Below are positions 1 through 6,956 of a stretch of 64,000 bases of DNA, piece by piece; position 1 is the stretch's first letter; each line of letters starts with the position of its first letter. Origin of the DNA: CAWBUW01 sp963792075 (GTDB taxonomy: Bacteria; Chloroflexota; Anaerolineae; Anaerolineales; UBA4823); the NCBI GenBank assembly GCA_963792075.1, contig CAWBUW010000012.1, positions 806,001 through 870,000 of the forward strand, given 5' to 3'. The position numbers and the translations under genes are program-made. Under the pieces are notes generated by a model that saw nothing but the letters and a program-made list of their open reading frames with translations, had not been told where the DNA came from and searched no databases.

Positions 1-180
1 TGCAGCTTTCGCTGGCCAGATGGGTGCGCCTAATGCCGAAATCTGGCCCTGTGTCTTGAGCGAGGTAAAGATCATAAACAAAAAAGGTGCCAGGAAAATT
101 GCCAGGATTGCGATTGCAAACCCAGTAACTAAGACGATACTGGTGCCTTTACGGAATAATTGTAAGGGTGTCTTTTTCAT
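1..180 (-). CDS. Sugar ABC transporter permease, MalG type (N-terminal part only)
   Basis: Second permease half of a carbohydrate importer in the cytoplasmic membrane. Only the first 60 codons are inside the window; the gene continues past position 1. The ATG at 180 is preceded by AAGGAG at good spacing. The visible part has a basic start (MKKTPLQLFRKG) and one hydrophobic segment at about residues 14-36 leading into FTSLKT, the usual beginning of MalG/UgpE-like proteins. It begins 11 nt after the stop of the MalF-type gene and is therefore the third gene of a binding protein-MalF-MalG operon. The identification rests mainly on context because the EAA loop is outside the window. Confidence 0.8.
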   Translation of the reverse strand, partial: MKKTPLQLFRKGTSIVLVTGFAIAILAIFLAPFLFMIFTSLKTQGQISALGAPIWPAKAA

Positions 181-191
181 CCCTGCGCTCC

Positions 192-1184
192 TTATCGGCT
201 TTCGCCGGCGTAATAAACCCAATACTTGGACGTGCCGAACAACAATATCGTCACCACTAAGATGACCATGAAGAGGAACCAGGCCAGGGTTGAGCCATAT
301 GACATATCTTGATAGGTAAAGAAAGTCTTATACAGGTAAAGATTATAAAAATAAGTAGTGCCGCCAGGCTGGCCGGTGCCTAAATTCACCACCAGCGGGA
401 CCAGGAAATATTGAAACAAACCGACGATGCTCAGGACCAGGTTGTAAAAGATGACCGGTGAGATCATCGGGAAAGTTACATTCCAGAAAGATGACCAGGA
501 ATTCGCCCCATCCACTTTGGCTGCATCGTAAAGCTCCGTGGGCACCCCTTGTAGGCCTGAGAGCATGATCAGCATGGCGTTCCCCACCCCCCAGATGCCC
601 ATGATGACGTAAGCTGGGTAGACCCAGGTAACGCTGTTGGCCCACCCGGGCACGTTTTCTTTTGGCATGCCCAGAGCCATCAGCGTGCGGTTGATCCAGC
701 CGCTTTCTGGGTTGAGCATGCCGCCCCATAGAAAGACTGCTGCCACGAAGGGTACGATGTAAGGCATGTAAAACAGCGTGCGGAAGAGCCACTGCCCTTT
801 AAGATGCGGACTGTTCATCAGCAATGCCAGCCCCAACGGCATGAAGATACCCACCGGAAGGGCGATTAAGCCGAACCGGATGGTGATCCACAGCGATCCC
901 GGTGTAGAGCCAGTGCTCCATACCAGCGGGTCTTTGAAGAGCTGGATGTAGTTATCCAACCCGGCAAAGTCTGGCTTGCTCAAGATGCCGTCGGTGATGT
1001 TGAGGTGGATAAAGCTGAAGTACAAAGTTGCCACCATGGGGATGAGGGTGAAGGCCAGGAAGCCAATAATCCAAGGAGATAGGAAGGTCATCCCCAAACG
1101 CATCTCGCGCCGCGCCATCGGCGGCAGGTTGCGTAAAGTTTTCAAGGTGGGCAGCTTGGGAAGGTTTTGCAGTTGCTCAAACAT
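192..1184 (-). CDS. Sugar ABC transporter permease, MalF type
   Basis: Membrane-spanning permease (330 aa) of a carbohydrate ABC importer. About six hydrophobic segments are visible, and the EAA loop that contacts the ATPase lies near residues 218-240 (DAAKVDGANSWSSFWNVTFP). An in-frame ATG exists at 1250, but it lies in a palindrome; I chose 1184 because TAAGGAG sits just upstream and the product then starts MFEQLQNL, as is normal for the family. Two hairpins (1211-1252, 1270-1305) separate it from the upstream binding-protein gene. No ATPase gene is seen in the window; such importers often share a common MsmX/UgpC-like ATPase encoded elsewhere. Confidence 0.93.
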   Translation of the reverse strand: MFEQLQNLPKLPTLKTLRNLPPMARREMRLGMTFLSPWIIGFLAFTLIPMVATLYFSFIHLNITDGILSKPDFAGLDNYIQLFKDPLVWSTGSTPGSLWITIRFGLIALPVGIFMPLGLALLMNSPHLKGQWLFRTLFYMPYIVPFVAAVFLWGGMLNPESGWINRTLMALGMPKENVPGWANSVTWVYPAYVIMGIWGVGNAMLIMLSGLQGVPTELYDAAKVDGANSWSSFWNVTFPMISPVIFYNLVLSIVGLFQYFLVPLVVNLGTGQPGGTTYFYNLYLYKTFFTYQDMSYGSTLAWFLFMVILVVTILLFGTSKYWVYYAGESR

Positions 1185-1210
1185 GGGGCACTCCTTATTA
1201 CACAATTTGA

Positions 1211-1252
1211 TCATGGTTTTCACGCTCCGCTTTTGGAGCGTGAAAACCATGA
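1211..1252. repeat. Perfect hairpin, 18-bp arms
   Basis: Arms 1211-1228 and 1235-1252, loop GCTTTT. The left arm ends CACGCTCC. It lies between the binding-protein and MalF genes and has no T-run after it, so it could attenuate or process the operon mRNA rather than terminate it. Confidence 0.85.
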
Positions 1253-1269
1253 ATCCCTTTTTGGGGGAT

Positions 1270-1305
1270 GGGCTGTCCCAAAAAGGTTCCTCTTCAGGAC
1301 AGCCC
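1270..1305. repeat. Hairpin GGGCTGTCC...GGACAGCCC
   Basis: Nine-bp arms at 1270-1278 and 1297-1305, immediately after the binding-protein stop codon on the minus strand. The string GGCTGTCC followed by AAAAAG recurs at the ends of the repeats near 16289 and 21989, so these three loci share a short sequence family. Confidence 0.6.
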
Positions 1306-1324
1306 CAACAGAGATACGAAACGG

Positions 1325-2902
1325 CTATTTCTCGTTGTAGATCACATTCAGATCGTCGACGAGCTTCTGGTATTCTGCCTCAAAATCGAGGCCCTTGGTG
1401 GAGTCCAGCAAACCCTTGAAAGTGCTGAAGCGGGCATTTGCTTTGATTGAGTTCGGCAGGTACTGCTCGGAACTGGGAGCATCAGGATAGGCGAGGCCCT
1501 GTACAAACACATCCCAGGATTCCTTGGTGACGAACGGATAATCCTGGGCTTTCTTATCAAAGAAAGCCTGGGTCTTGGACGGAATGGCAGGCATGGCGCC
1601 GTAGACCGGCAGCAGCTTGTCGGCACCGGTGGTGATCAGGTAGGTCAGCACTTCGACAGCTTCTTTGGGTGCTTTGGCGCCTTTCCAGATGCGGAAGGTG
1701 TCGGCGTCGAGGCGGCCGTGAACTTTACCATCGGCGGTGCCCATCGGCTGGATGCCGAGCTGGAATTCGTTGCCAGCCTTGGCGAAATCGCCCAGGCAGC
1801 AGGTGTACCAGGTCTGGGTCAGGCCCATGGCGGCCTTGCCGGAGTTGAACACGTTGCCGTTGCCAAACTCAGGTGAACCAGCCAGAGGACCATTGGCCAT
1901 GAAGGGTTTATCGCCCCACTGGCCTTCGTAATACCACTTGAAAGCTTCTTTCCAGCTATCGGGCAGGGTGGATTTGAAACCAGTTGCCTTGTCGCCGGAG
2001 TACATCAACTCTGCGCCACCGTAGAAGGTTGCTACAGACTGGATCGACTGCCACTGGGCATTGTAGCCCACCTGGACGATCTGGGAGGGGTCGAAGCCTT
2101 CCTGGGTTGCATCCACACCATTTTTGTCTACTGTCAGGCGGCGGGAAATTTCGGTAACGGTTTCCCAGTTCCAGTCCACTTCCTTGCCATCCAGCACGTA
2201 CTTCTCGCCGTACTTCTGGGGCGGGTAAGCCAGGCCAGCTTCGTCGAACATGGCGGGTACAAAGTACATAGCACCGGGGAACACGGCGAAGGGCAGGCCA
2301 ACCTGGCCTTCTTCGGTCTGGTAGAACTTGATCAGAGCCGGATCGAAGATGCTGGTATCAAAATTGAGCTCGGTGAGGTAAGGACCAATGTCCAGCCACT
2401 GACCGTAGAAGTCATTCGATCCGCCCCAGCCAACTGGGCCGACGATGTCGGGGCCGTTGCCGGAAGCGATCTGAGTGGACAGGGTATCACGCGCGCTGTT
2501 GTAGGGGATGATTTCCAGGATGAGCTGGATCTTATCTTGCGACTTGTTGAAATCTGCCACGACTTCTTCCTGGGTAGTAATCTGCGGGGCATCCGTGCCG
2601 GTGCCCAGACCAACGAACCAGGTGATGCAGACCTTGCCGGCCTGGCAGTCAGCCACTGGGTAGGGGGTCAGCGTGGGGGTTGGCGGAACCTCAGTGGGCT
2701 TAACCTCAGCCGGGGCAGTAGTCGCTTCGGCTGCCGCAGCTTCTGTTGCCGTAGGCTCTACTGCCGCAGGCTCAGTTGCCGCAGGGGCTTTGGTGGGTTC
2801 AACAGCCGCGGGCGCCTGGGTGGCTGCGGCGGGAGCGCAGGCTGCCAGCAGCATGGACAGCGCCAGCAGGACACTCACGAATACAAACAGTTTCTTACGC
2901 AT
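1325..2902 (-). CDS. Extracellular sugar-binding lipoprotein (SBP family 1)
   Basis: Substrate-capturing lipoprotein (525 aa) of the sugar ABC importer. The signal peptide ends in the lipobox LLAAC with lipidated Cys at about residue 22, followed by an Ala/Pro/Thr-rich tether to about residue 85 and then the family 1 fold (TTQEEVVADFNKSQDKIQL, and later GKAAMGLTQTWY). The start at 2902 is supported by AAGGAGAG 8-12 nt upstream; in-frame codons further upstream are unlikely. First gene of the operon with the MalF and MalG genes. The substrate cannot be read from sequence; the neighbouring LacI-family regulator with cellobiose-type operators suggests a plant-derived oligosaccharide (inference). 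Confidence 0.92.
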   Translation of the reverse strand: MRKKLFVFVSVLLALSMLLAACAPAAATQAPAAVEPTKAPAATEPAAVEPTATEAAAAEATTAPAEVKPTEVPPTPTLTPYPVADCQAGKVCITWFVGLGTGTDAPQITTQEEVVADFNKSQDKIQLILEIIPYNSARDTLSTQIASGNGPDIVGPVGWGGSNDFYGQWLDIGPYLTELNFDTSIFDPALIKFYQTEEGQVGLPFAVFPGAMYFVPAMFDEAGLAYPPQKYGEKYVLDGKEVDWNWETVTEISRRLTVDKNGVDATQEGFDPSQIVQVGYNAQWQSIQSVATFYGGAELMYSGDKATGFKSTLPDSWKEAFKWYYEGQWGDKPFMANGPLAGSPEFGNGNVFNSGKAAMGLTQTWYTCCLGDFAKAGNEFQLGIQPMGTADGKVHGRLDADTFRIWKGAKAPKEAVEVLTYLITTGADKLLPVYGAMPAIPSKTQAFFDKKAQDYPFVTKESWDVFVQGLAYPDAPSSEQYLPNSIKANARFSTFKGLLDSTKGLDFEAEYQKLVDDLNVIYNEK

Positions 2903-3036
2903 TGTCTCTCTCTCCTTTATTGAGGTAGATGGGTTGATAGGACTTACTTTTGGTTTGGGCGATTTGATCAAGTAACTTGGACGTTTCGGCGTACCTCCTT
3001 TCCTCGCGAACCCCTTCGAAAATCTTGGGATTCGGA

Positions 3037-3090
3037 GTGGTTTGGGCAGGTGCCTCGTTGCTGCGCAGCAGCGTTACCCGCCCAAACCAC
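3037..3090. repeat. Imperfect long hairpin between binding-protein and lacI-like genes
   Basis: Outer arms GTGGTTTGGGC (3037-3047) and GCCCAAACCAC (3080-3090) are perfect; the inside holds a second short palindrome around CTGCGCAG. It lies between two minus-strand genes, downstream of the regulator, and may terminate the regulator transcript. Confidence 0.6.
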
Positions 3091-3110
3091 CCCGCCAAGA
3101 TCATGCGGGT

Positions 3111-4127
3111 CTAAATCCCATTGATTGCTCCACACGATTCGCGGATCACCAGTTCTACGGGCAGGACGATGTGGCGCGCATAGACCTCATCCGGATGTTC
3201 CAGGATGTCAATGATGGTTTCGGCAGCCATGCTGCCGGTGCGCTGGATCGGTTGGCGGATCGTGGTCAACGACGGCTCGGCATGGGCGGCAATGGGCAGG
3301 TCATCGAAGCCGATTACGGCGACCTCTTCTGGGACTTTGATTTCTGCTTCGCGCAGCGCGCGCAGCGCTCCGATCGCCATCTGATCACAGGCCGCAAAGA
3401 CTGCATCGGGATGAAGGGGGATCAATTGCTTCATCCCATTGTAGCCGTCGTCTTCAGAAAAATTTCCTTCCACGATCAGCTCTGGGTCCACCGGGATGTT
3501 CCGAATGCGCAGCGCTTCCAGGTAGCCGTCCCGCCGGTCCAGGCCCGAGACCGTATTCAACGGCCCGGTGATCGTGGCAATGCGGTGCCGCTTCTGGCGG
3601 ATCAGGTGCATCACTGCCTCCAGCGCGCCGCGCCGGTTCTCTACGTCCACGTAGCTGACGCTGGGGTTGGTCGGCGAGCGCCCCACCAGCACAAAAGGCA
3701 GGCCGGAGCGGATCAAAGAGGTGACAATCGAGTCGTCCATGGGCATGGAAGAAACGATGACGCCATCGGTGAAGCCATTGTGCAGCACCTGGTCAATGGC
3801 GCGGCGTTCGTAATCGGCTTCGGCCAGCCACAGCATCACGGAATAATCGTGTGCCTGGCAGGCAGTCGAGATGCCGCGGATCAGGTTGGGGAAGAACGGA
3901 TCGCTGAACACGCTGGACACCCCGGTTGGGATCACCAGGCCGATGATATGGCTGCGCCCCCCGGCCAGGCTGCGAGCTGCGCGGTTGGGATGGAAGTTGA
4001 ACTGGCGGACCACCTGCAGGACGCGTTGGCGGGTATCATCAGCTACATTGGGATCATTGTTGATGACACGGGAAACGGTAGAGCGGGAGGCGCCGGCGAT
4101 TTTGGCGATTTCTTCCAGGGTGGGCAT
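3111..4127 (-). CDS. LacI-family transcriptional regulator
   Basis: Ligand-responsive DNA-binding repressor (338 aa). The N-terminus MPTLEEIAKIAGASRSTVSR is the classic LacI helix-turn-helix, followed by the hinge (ARSLAGG) and a periplasmic-binding-like effector domain (IGLVIPTG..., FDDLPIAAHAEPSLTTI). An upstream ATG at 4148 would add seven residues, but 4127 gives the normal family start; neither has a strong ribosome-binding site. A 14-bp palindrome (4134-4147) lies directly upstream and another at 4247-4264, so autoregulation is likely. Placed upstream of and codirectional with the sugar importer, which it probably controls (inference). Confidence 0.93.
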   Translation of the reverse strand: MPTLEEIAKIAGASRSTVSRVINNDPNVADDTRQRVLQVVRQFNFHPNRAARSLAGGRSHIIGLVIPTGVSSVFSDPFFPNLIRGISTACQAHDYSVMLWLAEADYERRAIDQVLHNGFTDGVIVSSMPMDDSIVTSLIRSGLPFVLVGRSPTNPSVSYVDVENRRGALEAVMHLIRQKRHRIATITGPLNTVSGLDRRDGYLEALRIRNIPVDPELIVEGNFSEDDGYNGMKQLIPLHPDAVFAACDQMAIGALRALREAEIKVPEEVAVIGFDDLPIAAHAEPSLTTIRQPIQRTGSMAAETIIDILEHPDEVYARHIVLPVELVIRESCGAINGI

Positions 4128-4133
4128 GGGGCT

Positions 4134-4147
4134 TGAGAGCGCTCTCA
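4134..4147. promoter_or_regulatory. LacI-type operator TGAGAGCGCTCTCA
   Basis: Perfect 14-bp palindrome with the central CG typical of LacI-family operators, located 7 nt upstream of the regulator start codon. Binding here would block the regulator's own expression. Confidence 0.75.
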
Positions 4148-4246
4148 TTGTGTGCGGCTATTTTTGCGTTGGTGAAGGGTAAAAATCTTGCAGATCTGTT
4201 GTTTTGGGGAGGAGTTCAGTGAATAATCCCGGCTTTGGGTAATCTC

Positions 4247-4264
4247 TTTGGGAGCGCTCCCAAA
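4247..4264. promoter_or_regulatory. LacI-type operator TTTGGGAGCGCTCCCAAA
   Basis: Perfect 18-bp palindrome whose core TGGGAGCGCTCCCA equals the operator described for CelR/CebR cellobiose regulators of actinobacteria. It lies between the regulator and the divergent PLP-enzyme gene, so it could affect both directions. Confidence 0.8.
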
Positions 4265-4358
4265 CATAGAATACATCAAGATTTGGGCCGTGTCAAGAGG
4301 GACTTCCTTTTACGCACTGCGATATAATAAGAAAACTTTAAATGATTAGGAGAGCCAA

Positions 4359-5615
4359 ATGACCTTCGATCTTGCAATTATCCGCAGCCAGTTCCCTGCC
4401 TTGGACCGCCCGGCGATCTTCCTCGACAACCCCGGTGGTACGCAGATCTCAAAGCAGTCCCTGGAGCGTATCAACCGCTATTTTATGGAATGCAACGCCA
4501 ACCACGGTGGCGCGTTTGCCACCAGCGCAGCCTCCGATGCGGTGTTGGATGAAGCGCATGCCGCTATGGCGGATTTCTATAATGCCTCCCGCCCGGAAGA
4601 GATCATCTTTGGTAACAACATGACCACGCTGACTCTGCACATCAGCCGCTCCATTTCCCGCACCTGGAAAACAGGGGATACCATCGTCGTCACCCGCCTG
4701 GACCACGATGCGAACATCACTCCCTGGGTGCTGGCTGCGCAGGATCGCGGCGTCAACGTGCGCTGGGTGGATTTCGATATCGAAGATGGCACGCTCAAAG
4801 TGGATGATTTCGCGGCTGCCCTGGAAACAAAACCGCGACTGGTAGCGGTTGGATACGCTTCCAATGCTTTGGGCACGATCAACCCGGTTAAAAAGTTGAT
4901 CCAGATGGCGCATGAAGCGGGCGCCCAGGTATACCTGGACGCGGTGCAGTATGCCGCCCACGGGCCGATCGATGTGCAAGACCTGGGCTGCGATTTCCTC
5001 GTCTCTTCCTCGTATAAATTCTTTGGCCCGCACGCCGGCATTTTGTACGGCCGGTATGATTTGCTGCAAGAACTCTTCGCGTATAAGGTCCGCCCGGCAA
5101 CCAATGATCTGCCGGGGCGATTTGAGACCGGCACGCAAAATCACGAGGGCATTGCCGGTGTATTGGGCGCGCTGGAATACCTGGTGTGGCTGGGACAGAC
5201 GTTTGGGCAGGGATACCAGGCGAAATATGCTGAGCGTTTCACCGGCCGTCGGCTGGTACTTAAGCAGGCCATGGCTGCCATCCAGCAGCATGAGTTTGAG
5301 ATCAGCCGCGCCGTGCTGGCCGCACTGGGGAAGATCCCCGGCGTCCAAATCTATGGCCCAACAGACCTGCAACGCCTGGATGAACGTGTGCCGACTTTTT
5401 CGTTCACGCTCAAGGGTTGGCATCCGCACAAGCTGGCGGAAAAGCTGGCCAGCCAGCATATCTATGTCTGGGATGGTAACTATTATGCCCTGGCCATCAC
5501 CGAACGCCTGGGCCTGGAGGACAAGGGCGGCATGGTGCGCGTCGGCCCAGTCCATTACAACACCCTGGATGAAATCGCCCGCCTCAAAGAAGTCCTTTCC
5601 GCCCTCACCAGGTAG
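4359..5615 (+). CDS. PLP-dependent class V aminotransferase, cysteine-desulfurase-like
   Basis: Fold-type I PLP enzyme (418 aa) of the cysteine desulfurase-like group (VC1184 subfamily type). Visible marks are the N-terminal FLDNPGGTQ, a substrate/PLP segment LDHDANITPW, and the Schiff-base lysine at about residue 220 in SSYKFFGPHAG. Only two cysteines are present (MECNANH near residue 44 and LGCDF near 210), and neither is in the C-terminal loop that carries the catalytic Cys of true desulfurases. Sulfur transfer is therefore doubtful, and a lyase or aminotransferase role is possible. Start supported by AGGAG; a TATAAT lies at 4323-4328. Confidence 0.88.
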   Translation: MTFDLAIIRSQFPALDRPAIFLDNPGGTQISKQSLERINRYFMECNANHGGAFATSAASDAVLDEAHAAMADFYNASRPEEIIFGNNMTTLTLHISRSISRTWKTGDTIVVTRLDHDANITPWVLAAQDRGVNVRWVDFDIEDGTLKVDDFAAALETKPRLVAVGYASNALGTINPVKKLIQMAHEAGAQVYLDAVQYAAHGPIDVQDLGCDFLVSSSYKFFGPHAGILYGRYDLLQELFAYKVRPATNDLPGRFETGTQNHEGIAGVLGALEYLVWLGQTFGQGYQAKYAERFTGRRLVLKQAMAAIQQHEFEISRAVLAALGKIPGVQIYGPTDLQRLDERVPTFSFTLKGWHPHKLAEKLASQHIYVWDGNYYALAITERLGLEDKGGMVRVGPVHYNTLDEIARLKEVLSALTR

Positions 5616-5626
5616 CAGGGTAGATC

Positions 5627-5673
5627 AGGTGGTGTGATTTGAGCGAGCTCCGCTCGCTCAAATCACACCACCT
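5627..5673. repeat. Perfect hairpin, 22-bp arms, 3-nt loop
   Basis: Arms 5627-5648 and 5652-5673 are fully complementary; the loop TCC reads GGA on the minus strand (GCGGAGC tip). It follows the PLP-enzyme gene and ends just before the promoter of the next gene; no T-run follows. Confidence 0.92.
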
Positions 5674-5678
5674 CAAAT

Positions 5679-5707
5679 TTGTGAAAGCCCTGAGCATCGG
5701 GTATAAT
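5679..5707 (+). promoter_or_regulatory. Sigma-70-type promoter TTGTGA-17-TATAAT
   Basis: -35 TTGTGA at 5679-5684, 17-nt spacer, perfect -10 TATAAT at 5702-5707. The start codon at 5720 would leave a 5' leader of only about five nucleotides. Confidence 0.7.
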
Positions 5708-5719
5708 ACTGTTAGGCTT

Positions 5720-6092
5720 ATGAAAGTAGTCAATCGTTCTGTGGTAATTGTGCGTCCCAAGCAGCCCTTGGTGGACTGGGTAAACCAGACGCCAGAGGTC
5801 AAGCCGCGCAAGAAGCTGACGCTGGAAGATATGCGCGCCAGCCGCACCGTTCTGTTGGTGCCCCAGGAGACCACGTTGGCGCAGGCCCGCGATTACGTCG
5901 AACTCGATTAAGCCCTACCTCTTCGAAATGCAGCTCAACCTGTGGTATCGCGACCCGCGTTCCTGGCCGCGCGAACGCTCCAACTCACCTTTCGATGAGT
6001 GGTTTGACCTGGAACTGCACACCCTGGTCGTAGACCTGGTGGACGAACCTCTGCTCAAAGAGGGGGACGAGGACTGGGAAAAAGAAAAGTAG
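5720..6092 (+). pseudogene. Small conserved protein of unknown function, broken by a +1 frameshift
   Basis: Two consecutive reading frames encode the two halves of one conserved protein of about 124 aa. Frame 1 runs from ATG 5720 (MKVVNRSVVIVRPKQPLVDW) to TAA at 5909-5911. The second half (IKPYLFEMQLNLWYRDPRSW, later FDEWFDLELHTLVVDL) is in the +1 frame and ends at TAG 6090-6092. I recall a widespread family with an N-terminal NRS-V-V-KPKQP-DW and a C-terminal WP...R...FDEWF...HSMV-DL pattern, which fits the joined product. The shift lies close to 5902-5911 (CTCGATTAAG). If the second half is translated alone, ATG 5928 gives a 54-aa peptide. A true indel or a sequencing error is likelier than programmed shifting. 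The stop codon lies in the stem of the terminator at 6085-6118. Confidence 0.75.
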
Positions 6093-6118
6093 GATAGCTT
6101 CAAAGCTATCCTACTTTT
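6085..6118. terminator. Bidirectional terminator shared by convergent genes
   Basis: Perfect 16-bp arms (6085-6100, 6103-6118) with A-run and T-run at the ends, a textbook bidirectional intrinsic terminator. The stop codons of both convergent genes (TAG 6090-6092; CTA 6111-6113) are mirror-image parts of the stem. Confidence 0.9.
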
Positions 6119-6725
6119 CTTTTTGCGCTGCCAGCGCACGCGCCTTCTCTTCAGCCTGGCGGAATTCGTCGGGCGTGTTGATGTTCAAGAAGGCCAGGCC
6201 CTCCGGATCTATTTTCTCCCACACCTCCGGCAGGAGATAGTGCACTTGCGCCTGAGAGAACCAGCCATCCGCGCGGCGTTGCTCAGCTTGCAGCGCAGCC
6301 TGGATGTGCGGCAGGCAGGTTTCCCGCCGGTAAACGGCGTGGAAAGGCTCCAGGCCGCCTCCAGTGCGCGGAATGGCAAGATCGTATCCATTCTGAAGCA
6401 GAATGGCGTGCTCCGCAGCCAGCAGCGCCGGGCTGGCAAAGGGCATGTCGCAGGCGACCACGGCGACGTACGGCTGGCTGGCGCAGCTCAAGGCAGTGTA
6501 CAGCCCGCCCAGCGCCCCGCGGCCGGGCAGCAGGTCGCTGTGTAAGCGTTCGCCCAGAAAAGCATACGCCTGAGGGCGGTTGGTGGTGATCAGGATTTCG
6601 GCTGCCAGGGGGTGCAGGCGCTCCAGGACGCGCTGCACCAGAGGCTGCCCCAGGAAAGGCAGCAGGCCTTTATCCTGTCCCATGCGGGACAATTCCCCTC
6701 CCGCCTGGATTACAACGCTCAACAC
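6111..6725 (-). CDS. mobA: Molybdenum cofactor guanylyltransferase-like protein (MobA family)
   Basis: Predicted nucleotidyltransferase (204 aa) that would attach GMP to molybdopterin in the cytoplasm. The N-terminal nucleotide-binding signature is VIQAGGELSRMGQDKGLLPF, close to the MobA consensus but with Leu in place of the usual Ser after GG-x. PGRGALGGLYTAL and the metal-binding VVACDMPF follow. I start it at GTG 6725 (next codon TTG), preceded by GGAGGAAGAG; further upstream the frame runs through three hairpins and cannot be coding. No other molybdopterin genes are nearby, so a different NDP-sugar or CTP substrate cannot be excluded. Confidence 0.8.
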   Translation of the reverse strand: MLSVVIQAGGELSRMGQDKGLLPFLGQPLVQRVLERLHPLAAEILITTNRPQAYAFLGERLHSDLLPGRGALGGLYTALSCASQPYVAVVACDMPFASPALLAAEHAILLQNGYDLAIPRTGGGLEPFHAVYRRETCLPHIQAALQAEQRRADGWFSQAQVHYLLPEVWEKIDPEGLAFLNINTPDEFRQAEEKARALAAQKEK

Positions 6726-6748
6726 AAATACTCTCTTCCTCCGGGGAG

Positions 6749-6789
6749 TGGGGGATGTGCAAACTGCAAAGCGACTTGCACATCCCCCA
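6749..6789. repeat. Hairpin, 14-bp perfect arms
   Basis: Arms TGGGGGATGTGCAA (6749-6762) and its complement (6776-6789), 13-nt loop containing GCAAAGC. First of three successive hairpins in the divergent gap between mobA and the radical SAM gene. Confidence 0.8.
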
Positions 6790-6803
6790 TGTTTTCCCTT
6801 TTG

Positions 6804-6838
6804 TGGGTGTGCGGACGGCCTGGCCGTTTGCACACCCA
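6804..6838. repeat. Hairpin, 9-bp arms with inner ACGGCC/GGCCGT stem
   Basis: Arms TGGGTGTGC (6804-6812) and GCACACCCA (6830-6838) with a second inner palindrome. Its arm sequence resembles that of the next hairpin (both contain GGGTGTGCGG), suggesting duplication. Confidence 0.7.
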
Positions 6839-6867
6839 GAATTCTTTTCCATCGTTGCATTTTCCCA

Positions 6868-6916
6868 TTTTCAGTGGGTGTGCGGGCGGCGAAGCCACCT
6901 GCACACCCACTGAAAA
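6868..6916. repeat. Hairpin, 16-bp perfect outer arms, GCGAAGC tip
   Basis: Arms 6868-6883 and 6901-6916; the interior GGGCGGC-GAA-GCCACCT is imperfect but ends in the GNA triloop tip. It abuts the -10 box of the radical SAM gene at 6923. Confidence 0.85.
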
Positions 6917-6922
6917 CATCGT

Positions 6923-6928
6923 TATAAT
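6923..6928 (+). promoter_or_regulatory. -10 box TATAAT of radical SAM gene
   Basis: Perfect TATAAT with TGCACA (4 of 6 matches to the -35 consensus) 17 nt upstream at 6900-6905, inside the hairpin. The start codon lies 28 nt downstream. Confidence 0.55.
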
Positions 6929-6956
6929 GATAGTGTACCAGAAAGGATGGTGCCCG

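Noticed and set aside
3042..4136. 364-codon plus-strand frame opposite the lacI-type gene
   Set aside because: The minus strand encodes an unmistakable LacI protein; the plus-strand product is rich in His/Arg/Gln without any recognisable domain.
4449..5555. Long antisense open frame (368 codons) opposite the PLP enzyme, and similar long frames opposite ABC, glmU and OppA genes
   Set aside because: They mirror the codon periodicity of strong plus-strand genes, have no family features or ribosome-binding sites, and are shadows caused by GC-rich coding DNA.
5902..5911. Programmed +1 frameshift site (prfB-like) in the small conserved gene
   Set aside because: No Shine-Dalgarno-like stimulator at the proper distance and no slippery CTT-TGA; an indel is simpler.
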